This document shows, one piece after another, positions 52,718 through 61,443 of a stretch of DNA of 64,000 nucleotides. The stretch covers positions 7,798,001 to 7,862,000 of the forward strand of contig NC_004463.1 of NCBI RefSeq assembly GCF_000011365.1, written 5' to 3'. The position numbers and the translations under genes are program-made. Origin of the DNA: Bradyrhizobium diazoefficiens USDA 110 (GTDB lineage: Bacteria; Pseudomonadota; Alphaproteobacteria; Rhizobiales; Xanthobacteraceae). The first letter of the stretch is position 1, and each line of letters starts with the position of its first letter. The notes under the pieces were generated by a model. It was not told the DNA's origin. It made no database searches and saw only the letters and a list, made by a program, of their open reading frames with translations.

Positions 52718-54925
52718 ATGCGTGACTGTTTGAACCACCGTGCAGGCTTTGACCGTGTCTTGATGACGGTCGCAGCAACCTTCCTCACGGTGTCGGCCAG
52801 CTCGGCCCTGGCGCAGGATCAGGCGCGCAGCAGCGCCGCCGAGCTCGCGATCGAAGCCGCGATCCCGCGCCCCGAGCCCGCCAACGTCCCGCCCCCGACT
52901 GCCTCCGACATCAAGCTCGACGCCACCGCCACGGTCCAGGACTCCGCGAAGGAGCCGGCCAAGGAACCCGTGAAGGCCGAAGCCGCTCCCGCGCCGGACA
53001 AGGTTGAGACCAAGCCGTCCGACGTCGCCACCACGCCCGCCACCGAGGCGCCGAAGAGCGAGACGGCTAAAACGGAGCCCGCGACGACCGAGCCCGCCAA
53101 ATCTGAACCAGCAAAGGCCGACACTGCGACGACCGCGCCGGCTGCGCCTGCGGCTCCCGCCACCGCAGCGGCTCCTGCCGCCGAGCCGGTCAAGGCTGCG
53201 AGCAGCGTGCCCGCCGCCGACCAGCCGGTCGCCGACAAGCTGAAGGATATCATCGGCGCCAAGACCTCGCGCCATTTCGACCGCAAGAACGAGCGCGCGG
53301 CGATCGAGAAGTTCTACGGCGCCCGCGACTTCGCGCCGGTGTGGACGCAAGCCGGCAGCCTGACCGCCGCGGCCAAGGGCGTGATCGCGCGGCTGAAGGA
53401 TGCAGCCTCCGACGGCCTCAATCCGACCGATTATCCGGTGCCGGATTTCGCCGCCGCCACGACCCCCGATGCGCTCGCCGACGCCGAGCTCAAGCTCACC
53501 GCCAGCATGTTCGACTATGCGCGCCAGGCCCAGAGCGGCCGCATGCACTGGTCGCAGGTCAGCGCCGACATCCTCTATCCCGAGCATCCGGTCGACCCGA
53601 GCGAGGTGCTCGCCAAGGTCACGACCGCGGCTGACGCCTCCGCGGCGCTCGACAGCTACAACCCGCCGCAGAAGCTCTACAAGGAGCTGAAGGCGAAGCT
53701 CGCGGAGCTCCGCGGCCAGGGCAGCGGCCCGGTGATCGAGATCGCCGACGGCCCGGCGTTGAAATACACCCCCGCCGGCAAGAAGCAGGCTGAAATCGTC
53801 GTCGAGGATCCGCGCGTGCCGCAGCTTCGCGCCAAGCTCGGCATCACCGAGAATGCGAGCGACACCCGCTATGACGCCGCGGTCGCGGAAGCCGTGCGCA
53901 AATTCCAGAACGGCGCCGAGATCAAGGCGACCGGCATCCTCGACGACAAGACGGTCAAGGCGCTCAACACCCCGAAGCGCGACAAGCAGATCGACACGGT
54001 GCTGGTGAACATGGAGCGCTGGCGCTGGCTGCCGCGCGACCTCGGCGTGCCCTCGCTGGGCGATGCCTATGTCATCCTCAACATTCCCGACTACACGCTG
54101 AAGGTGATGCAGCGCGGCCAGCCGGTCTGGACCACCCGCGTCGTCACCGGCAAGCCGGGCCAGCACGCGACGCCCCTGCTCACCGAAACGATGAAGTACA
54201 TCACGGTCAACCCGACCTGGAACGTGCCGCCGTCGATCGTCTACAACGAATACCTGCCGGCGCTTCAGCAGGACCCGACCGTGCTTCAGCGCATGGGACT
54301 CAAGCTCGAACAGAACCGCGACGGCTCCGTGCACATCTCGCAGCCGCCGGGTGAAGCCAACGCGCTCGGCCGCATCCGCTTCAACTTCCCGAACAAGTTC
54401 CTGGTCTATCAGCACGACACGCCGGACAAGAACCTGTTCGCCAAGGAAGACCGCGCCTTCAGCCACGGCTGCATGCGTGTGCAGAACCCGGATCAGTACG
54501 CCTCCGTTCTGCTCAACATCGCCATGCCGAACGAGAAGTACACGCCGGAGCGCGTGCGCAGCATGTACGGCAAGAGCGAGATCGACCTGAAATTCCCGAC
54601 CCCGATTCCGGTCAACATCACCTATCAGACCGCGTTCGTGGACGATGCCGGCAAGCTGCAATTCCGCAAGGACGTCTACGGCCGCGACTCGACCATGATC
54701 AACATCCTGAAGAACAGTCGCGGCAAGGATCTCGAGAATATCGTCGCGCACTCCCAGCCGAGCTATTCGCGCCCGGCAACGACGCTGCCCTCGGGCGTGG
54801 CAGTGGCCAACAATGGCGGCGGCTTCGGCTCGTCCGGTCCGAACTTCTTCGAGCGGCTGTTCGGCGCCCCGACCCCGCCGCCGACTCCGGTCGGCCGCAG
54901 GCCGCAGCGGGTGTTTACCCGCTGA
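52718..54925 (+). CDS. Periplasmic L,D-transpeptidase (YcbB/LdtD-like)
   Basis: The 735-residue protein has a signal peptide (to about residue 32, SSALAQ), an Ala/Pro/Lys/Glu-rich linker, a catalytic-partner domain (IEKFYGARDFAPVWTQAG), a peptidoglycan-binding region (YDAAVAEAVRKFQNGAEIKA) and a YkuD domain with SHGCMRV (His583, Cys585). L,D-transpeptidases form 3-3 cross-links between meso-diaminopimelate residues. ATG at 52718 is taken as it precedes the signal directly. A YcbK-like gene lies downstream, in the same order as ycbB-ycbK of E. coli. Confidence 0.9.
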   Translation: MRDCLNHRAGFDRVLMTVAATFLTVSASSALAQDQARSSAAELAIEAAIPRPEPANVPPPTASDIKLDATATVQDSAKEPAKEPVKAEAAPAPDKVETKPSDVATTPATEAPKSETAKTEPATTEPAKSEPAKADTATTAPAAPAAPATAAAPAAEPVKAASSVPAADQPVADKLKDIIGAKTSRHFDRKNERAAIEKFYGARDFAPVWTQAGSLTAAAKGVIARLKDAASDGLNPTDYPVPDFAAATTPDALADAELKLTASMFDYARQAQSGRMHWSQVSADILYPEHPVDPSEVLAKVTTAADASAALDSYNPPQKLYKELKAKLAELRGQGSGPVIEIADGPALKYTPAGKKQAEIVVEDPRVPQLRAKLGITENASDTRYDAAVAEAVRKFQNGAEIKATGILDDKTVKALNTPKRDKQIDTVLVNMERWRWLPRDLGVPSLGDAYVILNIPDYTLKVMQRGQPVWTTRVVTGKPGQHATPLLTETMKYITVNPTWNVPPSIVYNEYLPALQQDPTVLQRMGLKLEQNRDGSVHISQPPGEANALGRIRFNFPNKFLVYQHDTPDKNLFAKEDRAFSHGCMRVQNPDQYASVLLNIAMPNEKYTPERVRSMYGKSEIDLKFPTPIPVNITYQTAFVDDAGKLQFRKDVYGRDSTMINILKNSRGKDLENIVAHSQPSYSRPATTLPSGVAVANNGGGFGSSGPNFFERLFGAPTPPPTPVGRRPQRVFTR

Positions 54926-54968
54926 GCCGGGCCCGGCCGCTCGCTTCCTGAAATTCTGCAATAAAATC

Positions 54969-54997
54969 AACGCCCCCGTCCCCTGGATGGGGGCGTT
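54969..54997 (+). terminator. terminator after the L,D-transpeptidase gene
   Basis: AACGCCCCC (54969-54977) pairs with GGGGGCGTT (54989-54997) around an 11-base loop. It ends about 70 bp after the transpeptidase stop and before the DUF882 gene, so the two genes may not be one transcript. Confidence 0.6.
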
Positions 54998-55197
54998 TCG
55001 CGTTAACCATTCTCGACCCGGACCCCGGGCAGCGGGCGTTTTTTTGCCACACTCAACCGGTTAGGTTTGTATTCTGACTTGGTTTGGGGGCGGGAAGGTC
55101 AACCTCGAATTAACCTTCTCGCTTTAATAAAGCGTTCATCCTCTTTCTCGCGCTAACGGGGTTGGCGGGAGAGTCCATTTGAACGCTCGTCGACTGG

Positions 55198-56814
55198 GTG
55201 GGCTCATACGTGCTGACTGGTCTTGCACGCCAATTCGCTGTGCTGTCGTTGTCCCATGCGGGAGTGAAGGCCGGATCCCGGATCGGCCTCGCCTCCGTAT
55301 TGCTGCTGGCTGCCGCCGGCTCGGTCCATAACGCCGCCGCGCTGAACGAGACCAAGACGCTCTCCTTCCACCACACCCATTCCGGCGAAGACCTCACCGT
55401 CACCTTCAAGCGCGACGGCCGCTACGACGACGCGTCGCTGAAGCAGCTCAACCACTTCCTCCGCGACTGGCGCACCCAGGACGAGACGGTCATGGACCGT
55501 CACCTGTTCGACATCCTCTGGGAAGTCTATCGCGACGTCGACGGCAAGCAGCCGATCCAGATCATCTCCTCCTACCGCTCCCCCGCCACCAACGCGATGC
55601 TCCGCCGCCGTTCCTCCGGTGTGGCGCGCTTCAGCCAGCACATGCTGGGGCATGCGATGGACTTCTACATTCCGGGCGTGCCGCTGGAGCAGATCCGTTT
55701 CGCCGGCCTGCGCCTCCAGCGCGGCGGTGTCGGCTTCTACCCGACCTCCGGCTCGCCCTTCGTGCATCTGGACACCGGCAGCATCCGGCACTGGCCGCGC
55801 ATGACACATGACCAGCTCGCCCGCGTCTTCCCGGACGGAAAAACGGTGCATCTGCCGACCGACGGCACGCCGCTGAAGGGCTATGAGCTCGCCAAGGCCG
55901 AGATCGAGCGCCGCGGCAACGGTGACGACGGTGCCAGCAAGCCGAACTTCTTTGCCGCCCTGTTCAAGAGCAAGTCGGCGCCGGCAGCCAGCAGCAGCGA
56001 CGAGGATGACGAGGGCGCACCAGCCCCGGCCGCCAAGCCCGTGGCGCCCACCGTGGTCGCCGCTGCGGCCAAGCCGGCCGATCCGGTGCCGACGCCGCGC
56101 GCCAAGCCGCAGGTCGCCGCCACGCTGCAGCTCGCCTCGGCCGATGCGCAGATCGTTGCGCCGCCCAAGCCGAAGCCGGCGCCCGTGGCTGACAAGCCGG
56201 CGGCCGGCAAGCCTGAAACCCCGGCCGACATCATCAATGCCCGCGGCTTCTGGGACACTCCGGCGACGCCGCAGCAGGCGACACCAGCGCAGATCGCCGC
56301 GCTGAAGGCCCGCCAGGCGCTTGCCGCCGCGACCGATCCGCAGCCCACCGCCAGCGTCTCCAACGCAACTCTTCAGGCGCTGGCTTACGCACCGGCCGCC
56401 TCCCCGGTCGATCGCGCCAACGTCGTTGCCGCTTCCGCGCCGATCCCGCGCTCGGCCCGTCCCGCCGCCGCGTCCCGCAGCGGCGCCCAGGCAACCGAGA
56501 TCAACACGGTGGTCGGCAAGAGCGTCGACGGCATGGTCGCAACCGCGACCCGGCTCTCCGCGGCCAAGGGCGAGAGCATCTGGCTCAAGATCGTGATGCT
56601 GTCGCCGAGCGCCAGCCGCGCGATGTCGGTGACGCTGATGGGCGAGCTCGATATGACCGCGCTGCGCGGCTATTTCGTCAAGCCGCAGGCCGTGATCGCC
56701 ATGGGCTTCACCGACGATCCGATGCAGGGCCTGTCCTGCGACAGCTTCTCGGGCAGCGCCACCGCGAAGCTCGATACGACCTCCTTCGTCGTTCGCACCG
56801 CCGCGTTGCGCTGA
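55198..56814 (+). CDS. DUF882/YcbK-like (MepK-type) peptidoglycan hydrolase candidate with long C-terminal extension
   Basis: The 538-residue protein has an N-terminal export segment (about 28-48), then a YcbK-like domain (about 50-215) with the M15-type zinc pattern: SYRSPATNAMLRRRSSGVAR, His148 and Asp155 in SQHMLGHAMDFY, and His190 in VHLDTGS. The E. coli homologue MepK cuts the 3-3 cross-links made by L,D-transpeptidases, and an L,D-transpeptidase gene lies just upstream here. A Pro/Ala-rich stretch (about 250-430) and a small C-terminal domain (about 460-538; WLKIVMLSPSASRAMSVTLM) are extra. The GTG start at 55198 is the least certain point; GTG at 55210 is the alternative. Confidence 0.82.
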   Translation: MGSYVLTGLARQFAVLSLSHAGVKAGSRIGLASVLLLAAAGSVHNAAALNETKTLSFHHTHSGEDLTVTFKRDGRYDDASLKQLNHFLRDWRTQDETVMDRHLFDILWEVYRDVDGKQPIQIISSYRSPATNAMLRRRSSGVARFSQHMLGHAMDFYIPGVPLEQIRFAGLRLQRGGVGFYPTSGSPFVHLDTGSIRHWPRMTHDQLARVFPDGKTVHLPTDGTPLKGYELAKAEIERRGNGDDGASKPNFFAALFKSKSAPAASSSDEDDEGAPAPAAKPVAPTVVAAAAKPADPVPTPRAKPQVAATLQLASADAQIVAPPKPKPAPVADKPAAGKPETPADIINARGFWDTPATPQQATPAQIAALKARQALAAATDPQPTASVSNATLQALAYAPAASPVDRANVVAASAPIPRSARPAAASRSGAQATEINTVVGKSVDGMVATATRLSAAKGESIWLKIVMLSPSASRAMSVTLMGELDMTALRGYFVKPQAVIAMGFTDDPMQGLSCDSFSGSATAKLDTTSFVVRTAALR

Positions 56815-57029
56815 GGCGGTATTTCCACGAACACAATGTCGTGGCCCGGATGGTGCGCGCGCACTGGGTTTACTTGTCCGTGACGACAGATGAACGGATT
56901 CTGCCCAAGCCTGGTGCGCATATGCACTAAGGAGGATTCCCCCACTTCCAACGGGTAATCACCCGGTATCGCTGCGCATTCCAAACGCGCATTATGGCAG
57001 TGCGCGAAAAACCCGGAAGGGAGCGTGCG

Positions 57030-57641
57030 ATGTCAGTTCCATGCAAGTCTGAGCTCAGCCTTCTGAACCAGGACGAGCGCGAAGTCATATTGAATACGCA
57101 CCATCCCGTGGTTGGAGAGATGGGGCGCGATGGACTTGAGGGCCTTCGCGACCGGCTACGGGACCTGCGCGACAGGGAGCGTACATTGTCGCGGCATCGA
57201 CGCCGCGAAACAAAGGGGACGACCGACCCGCGCGGCAAGAGTTTCTCCGGAACGGCAGAGCACGCAAACCGGCTCCAATCGGTCTTCGCTGCCGCCATCA
57301 AGCGCGTCAAGAACGAGCTGAGGCGCATCCGAAAGTTTGAGGCACGACGAGAGCTCGGGGAAGCGGCGCGACGGGCGCTGGCACTTCGTCGGACACGTCA
57401 GTTTTCCCGACCGCAGACGACCCCAACTTCGCATGACGGCATGCGGCCCATCCCAAGCCGTCGCCGGATCAAGAAACTTCCGCCGGAAAAATCGGAAGGG
57501 TCTCGCAGGCCAACAAGCGGGCGCAGGCGGGACGAGACTCCAAACGCGGACGCGGCAATTGAGACGAGACCGACAATCCTGCCGATAGAGGCTGCGCGCC
57601 GGACCGGCGCAACGGCGTGCTCGCCATTTCCAAGACTATAG
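57030..57641 (+). CDS. Conserved hypothetical protein with coiled coil and basic tail
   Basis: The 203-residue protein (MSVPCKSELSLLNQDEREVI, LEGLRDRLRDLRDRERTLSR, EHANRLQSVFAAAIKRVKNE) is a charged helical protein like ones I recall from alphaproteobacteria. Its Arg-rich C-terminal half (PSRRRIKKLPPEKSE) is probably unstructured. GGAAGGGAG precedes Met at 57030; the frame open from 56994 is not needed. Function unknown. Confidence 0.65.
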   Translation: MSVPCKSELSLLNQDEREVILNTHHPVVGEMGRDGLEGLRDRLRDLRDRERTLSRHRRRETKGTTDPRGKSFSGTAEHANRLQSVFAAAIKRVKNELRRIRKFEARRELGEAARRALALRRTRQFSRPQTTPTSHDGMRPIPSRRRIKKLPPEKSEGSRRPTSGRRRDETPNADAAIETRPTILPIEAARRTGATACSPFPRL

Positions 57642-57659
57642 TGTCGAAACCCGCAGCTT

Positions 57660-58085
57660 CTATCTCGCTTTCCTGACCCGCCGATCCAGATGATACGTCA
57701 GCGCCAGCGAGAGACAGACGGTGAGCTGCTGCTTCGGAAGCGCGCCGGATACCGGCAACAGCAACGCCCTCGTCTGCCGATACTCGAACTGATCGGGAAA
57801 GCGCTCGCGGAACGTATCGACCAGCGTCGTCCTGCAGTTGACGAGAATGGCGGCGCGATCGGAGTCCTTCACGCGCCCGAGCCGGATCGTAGAGCCGCTG
57901 CCGGTCTCATCGGTCAGATAAGCGGGTTCGCCCCATTTCAGCGTTTCGGTGAGCGGGCCGACGTCGTCATGCGCCGCAGCGGTCGCAAAGATCAGCGCAC
58001 GCACCTGAAGCAGCCGCTTGCCGATCGGCGCCGGAAGAGCGTCGAAGGCACGGCTCACCTCGCGCGGTAGCGGCGGCGCAGTCAC
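57660..58085 (-). CDS. DUF1801 (YdhG-like) protein
   Basis: The 141-residue protein has PLTETLKWGEPAYLTDETGS, IRLGRVKDSDRAAILVNCRT and ALPKQQLTVCLSLALTYH, which match the DUF1801 fold. It is a small cytosolic protein of unknown activity; members are often annotated as iron-chaperone-like without proof. It ends convergently with the gene at 57030. Confidence 0.75.
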   Translation of the reverse strand: MTAPPLPREVSRAFDALPAPIGKRLLQVRALIFATAAAHDDVGPLTETLKWGEPAYLTDETGSGSTIRLGRVKDSDRAAILVNCRTTLVDTFRERFPDQFEYRQTRALLLPVSGALPKQQLTVCLSLALTYHLDRRVRKAR

Positions 58086-58116
58086 GGCGTTTCCCTCGAT
58101 GGACCCACGACACTGG

Positions 58117-58260
58117 TGTCGTCCTGGCGAAAGCCAGGACCCATACCGCGGAATCTATCGATGAAGCGCGGTACCAATCCCGCACGACGATAATGCAACT
58201 GCCGGCCTTCGCAATAACCACGGCCTGTGGCTATGGGTCCTGGCTCTCGCCAGGACGACA
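58117..58260. repeat. cloverleaf-like palindromic repeat (GTCGTCCTGGCGA family)
   Basis: Arms at 58117-58145 and 58232-58260 are inverted repeats over 29 bases with one mismatch (ends TGTCGTCCTGGCGA and TCGCCAGGACGACA). Each arm also folds on itself (TCCTGGC/GCCAGGA), so the element could form a cruciform with side hairpins. It lies between the DUF1801 start and the GapR gene end, on a stretch with no gene. Confidence 0.85.
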
Positions 58261-58269
58261 GTACAGACC

Positions 58270-58542
58270 TCAGATCATTCCCAGCGCCTGCATGTAGGTC
58301 TCGAGAATGGTCTCGGCCTCGGCGCGCTCGTTGGGATCCTGCTTGCGCATCCGCACGATGGTGCGCAGCGCCTTGACGTCGTAGCCGTTGCCCTTGCTCT
58401 CGGCATAGACGTCACGAATGTCGTCGGAGATCGCCTTCTTCTCTTCCTCCAGCCGCTCGATGCGCTCGATGATGGATTTGAGCTGGTCCTTGGCAAATTT
58501 CGTCGCGGGCTCGTCGTCGCGAACGGCGGCGGAGGTGGCCAT
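58270..58542 (-). CDS. gapR: GapR family DNA-binding protein (DUF2312)
   Basis: The 90-residue protein has the full DUF2312 pattern: [40 protein letters not shown] and [19 protein letters not shown]. The Caulobacter homologue GapR binds overtwisted, AT-rich DNA ahead of replication and transcription forks. Met at 58542 has GGGAGT upstream; the frame open to 58587 is not needed. Length is normal. Confidence 0.93.
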   Translation of the reverse strand: MATSAAVRDDEPATKFAKDQLKSIIERIERLEEEKKAISDDIRDVYAESKGNGYDVKALRTIVRMRKQDPNERAEAETILETYMQALGMI

Positions 58543-58699
58543 CTTGGTACTCCCAATGAAACTGGCAAAACGAGGTGACGCCGGCATCCCTCACCGCGCG
58601 TGCTGCCTGAACCCTTAGGGTTCGTGCCCCCCGCGTTCAAGCAAGCATCGCGCTCGTCCACAGCGCGCCCACAGGAGATGAGAAGATACTGGAGATTGT

Positions 58700-58779
58700 C
58701 GTCATTCCGGGGCGCCCGAAGGGCGAACCCGGAATCTCAAGATTCCGGGTTCGATGCTGCGCATCGCCCCGGAATGACG
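58700..58779. repeat. CGTCATTCCGGGG palindromic repeat, copy 2
   Basis: CGTCATTCCGGGGCG at 58700-58714 is inverted near 58765-58779 (CGCCCCGGAATGACG). Inside, GAACCCGGAATCTC and GAGATTCCGGGTTC-like blocks form another hairpin. It lies between gapR and the convergent-side end of the DUF1244 gene. Confidence 0.8.
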
Positions 58780-58787
58780 GAGAAAGA

Positions 58788-59093
58788 CTAGTGCCCGTGA
58801 GGGTGGACCTTCTTCATCGCCTCGATCTGCTCGGGCGTGGCCGTGCCCTGGTGCTTCGCCTTCCAGGTCTCATAGGGCATGCCGTAGACGGCCTCCCGGC
58901 TCTCGTCCTTGCTCAAGGCGACGCCCTGGGCGTCGGCTGCGTCCTTGAGCCAGTTGGACAGGCAGTTGCGGCAGAAGCCCGCCAGATTCATCAGGTCGAT
59001 ATTCTGGACGTCCGTCCGTTCCCGCAAATGGTCGACCAGGCGCCGGAAAGCGGCCGCTTCGAGTTCCGTTCTGGTTTTGTCGTCGATTGCCAT
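58788..59093 (-). CDS. DUF1244 protein
   Basis: The 101-residue protein has LDAAAFRRLVDHLRER-like helices (LEAAAFRRLVDHLRER), DLMNLAGFCRNCLSNWLKDA and VYGMPYETWKAKHQG, the DUF1244 signature with a CRNC pair of cysteines. The C-terminal KKVHPHGH is His-rich. The cysteines and histidines may bind a metal. Met at 59093 or the preceding GTG starts the frame. Function unknown. Confidence 0.85.
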   Translation of the reverse strand: MAIDDKTRTELEAAAFRRLVDHLRERTDVQNIDLMNLAGFCRNCLSNWLKDAADAQGVALSKDESREAVYGMPYETWKAKHQGTATPEQIEAMKKVHPHGH

Positions 59094-59259
59094 CACTGAA
59101 TCCCTTGGCTACCCCTGATGTCGTCACCCTTACGGGATCAGGTGGGGTCCTGTCACAGATTTTGCCATATCGCGGCGCAAACGGGCCCCGGGCCGCCTCT
59201 CGCGGCAGTTCCCCGGCCCTACGCCAAATCGTCAATCATCTGGTATACGTTCCGCGACA

Positions 59260-59859
59260 ATGATCGCCGAATCTCCCCGTTCCCCGTTTCGCCTGCTCGC
59301 CCGGTTGGTCCCGGTGCTGGCGATTGCCGTGCTGTGCCTCTGGACGAGCCCCGCCTCCGCCGATTTCCGCCTCTGCAACAACACCTCGAGCCGGGTCGGC
59401 ATTGCGCTCGGCTACAAGGACGCCGAGGGCTGGACCACCGAGGGCTGGTGGAACATCTCCTCCCGCTCCTGCGAGACCCTGCTGCGGGGAACGCTGGTCG
59501 CCCGCTACTATTACATCTACGCGATCGACTATGACCGCGGCGGCGAATGGTCGGGCCAGGCCTTCATGTGCTCGCGCGACAAGGAATTCACCATCCGCGG
59601 CACCGAGGATTGCCTGGCGCGCGGCTATGACCGCACCGGCTATTTCGAGGTCGATACCGGCGAGCAGCGCGCCTGGACGGTGCAGCTCACCGATGCCAAC
59701 GAGCAGCCGGCACAGCCGCGCCTGCCTGGCATGCCCGGCCCGGTTGGCCCGGGTGGCGGCGTTCCGGGTTTGCCCAATGGCCCGCCCGGTGCTACGCCCC
59801 CGGGCTCGCCCGGCCTGCCACCGGCCGCAGCTCCCCCTCCGCCTGGGAATAAGCCATGA
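59260..59859 (+). CDS. DUF1036 periplasmic protein with collagen-like tail
   Basis: The 199-residue protein has a signal peptide (about 1-34, ending ASADF) and a DUF1036 domain (about 36-150; FRLCNNTSSRVGIALGYKDA, WWNISSRSCETLLRGTLVAR, YYYIYAIDYDRGGEW), with paired cysteines. The C-terminal 45 residues are Pro/Gly-rich (LPGMPGPVGPGG, GPPGATPPGSPGLPP) like collagen triplets. The stop overlaps the pyk start (ATGA), so pyruvate kinase is translationally coupled to it. Confidence 0.85.
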   Translation: MIAESPRSPFRLLARLVPVLAIAVLCLWTSPASADFRLCNNTSSRVGIALGYKDAEGWTTEGWWNISSRSCETLLRGTLVARYYYIYAIDYDRGGEWSGQAFMCSRDKEFTIRGTEDCLARGYDRTGYFEVDTGEQRAWTVQLTDANEQPAQPRLPGMPGPVGPGGGVPGLPNGPPGATPPGSPGLPPAAAPPPPGNKP

Positions 59860-61292
59860 GGCGTCTTCGCCGTATCAAGATTCTCGCGACCCTTGGACCT
59901 GCCTCTTCGGACCTCGCGATGATCCGCCGCCTGTTCGAGGCCGGCGCCGACCTGTTCCGCATCAACATGAGCCACACCCCGCATGACAAGATGCGGGAGC
60001 TGGTGGCGACGATCCGCAATGTCGAGAGCAGCTACGGCCGGCCGATCGGCATCCTGGTCGACCTTCAGGGACCGAAGCTCAGGCTCGGCGCCTTCGCCGA
60101 AGGCTCGGTCCAGCTCCAGAACGGCCAGACCTTCACGCTCGATTCCGACAAGGCGCCGGGCGATGCCACGCGCGTCAATCTCCCGCATCCGGAGATCCTC
60201 GCCGCGCTGCGGCCCGGCCATGCGCTGCTGCTGGACGACGGCAAGGTCCGGCTGATCGCGGAGGAGACCTCGAAAGAGCACGCGGTGACGCGCGTCGTGG
60301 TCGGCGGACGGATGTCCGACCGCAAGGGCGTCAGCCTGCCCGACACCGACCTGCCGGTCTCGGCGATGACGCCGAAGGACCGCGCCGACCTCGAGGCGGC
60401 GCTGGTCACCGGCGTCGACTGGATCGCGCTGTCCTTCGTGCAGCGCGCCGACGACGTGATCGAGGCCAAGAAGATGATCCGCGGCCGCGCCGCTGTCATG
60501 GCCAAGATCGAGAAGCCGCAGGCGATCGACCGCCTCGCCGACATCATCGAGGCCTCCGACGCGCTGATGGTGGCGCGCGGCGATCTCGGTGTCGAGCTGC
60601 CGCTGGAGCGCGTGCCGAGCCTCCAGAAGCAGATGACGCGCATGGCGCGCCGCGCCGGCAAGCCGGTGGTGATCGCGACCCAGATGCTGGAATCGATGAT
60701 CCAGTCGCCGGTGCCGACACGCGCCGAGGTCTCGGACGTCGCCACCGCCGTCTATGAAGGCGCCGACGCCATCATGCTGTCGGCGGAATCGGCGGCCGGA
60801 AAATTCCCGGTCGAGGCGGTCTCGACCATGAACCGCATCGGCGAAGAGGTCGAGCGCGACCCGATTTATCGGTCCGTGCTGACCGCGCAGCGCCCCGCGC
60901 CGGAATCCACCGCAGGCGACGCCATCGCGGACGCCGCCCGCCAGATCGCCGAGACGCTCGACCTGCCGGCCCTGATCTGCTGGACCAGCTCGGGCTCGAC
61001 CGCGGTGCGCGTCGCGCGCGAGCGGCCGAAGCCGCCGATCGTGGCGATCACGCCGAACATCGCGGCCGGACGCCGGCTGGCGGTGGTCTGGGGCGTGCAT
61101 TGCGTGGTGGCGGAAGATGCGCGCGACCAGGACGACATGGTGAGCCGCGCCGGCCAGATCGCGTTCCGCGACGGCTTCGTCCGCGCCGGCCAGCGCGTGA
61201 TCATCGTCGCCGGCGTGCCGCTCGGCATTCCCGGCACCACCAACATGGTGCGCATCGCCTCCGTCGGCCCCGAGGGCGGCGCGGATATCTAG
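59856..61292 (+). CDS. pyk: Pyruvate kinase
   Basis: The 478-residue enzyme makes pyruvate and ATP from phosphoenolpyruvate and ADP. It has RIKILATLGPASSD, FRINMSHTPHDKM, GILVDLQGPKLRLG, the catalytic-site segment VMAKIEKPQAIDRL, VARGDLGVELPLERVPSLQK and MLSAESAAGKFPVEAV. Length is normal. ATG overlaps the stop of the DUF1036 gene. Confidence 0.96.
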   Translation: MRRLRRIKILATLGPASSDLAMIRRLFEAGADLFRINMSHTPHDKMRELVATIRNVESSYGRPIGILVDLQGPKLRLGAFAEGSVQLQNGQTFTLDSDKAPGDATRVNLPHPEILAALRPGHALLLDDGKVRLIAEETSKEHAVTRVVVGGRMSDRKGVSLPDTDLPVSAMTPKDRADLEAALVTGVDWIALSFVQRADDVIEAKKMIRGRAAVMAKIEKPQAIDRLADIIEASDALMVARGDLGVELPLERVPSLQKQMTRMARRAGKPVVIATQMLESMIQSPVPTRAEVSDVATAVYEGADAIMLSAESAAGKFPVEAVSTMNRIGEEVERDPIYRSVLTAQRPAPESTAGDAIADAARQIAETLDLPALICWTSSGSTAVRVARERPKPPIVAITPNIAAGRRLAVVWGVHCVVAEDARDQDDMVSRAGQIAFRDGFVRAGQRVIIVAGVPLGIPGTTNMVRIASVGPEGGADI

Positions 61293-61443
61293 GTCCGCGG
61301 GCGCCCGGCAAGCAAAAACGTCGAAAACAACCCCATGCACAGTAGCCGGCCTGTCCGGCGTGCCTGCTCGGCTTTTTCGAAAAGGCGCGCTCTGACAACG
61401 GCCTGAGCGCGATCAGGCCCCCGGCCTTGGTCGCGCCCTCGAT

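Noticed and set aside
52697..54970. A 757-codon minus-strand open frame opposite the L,D-transpeptidase gene
   Set aside because: It is antisense to a gene with signal peptide and a YkuD active site. The translation is repetitive Arg/Gly/Leu-rich and unlike a real protein.
58117..58260. The palindromic repeats as a CRISPR array
   Set aside because: Each has just two arms in inverted orientation, no series of direct repeats with unique spacers and no cas genes.
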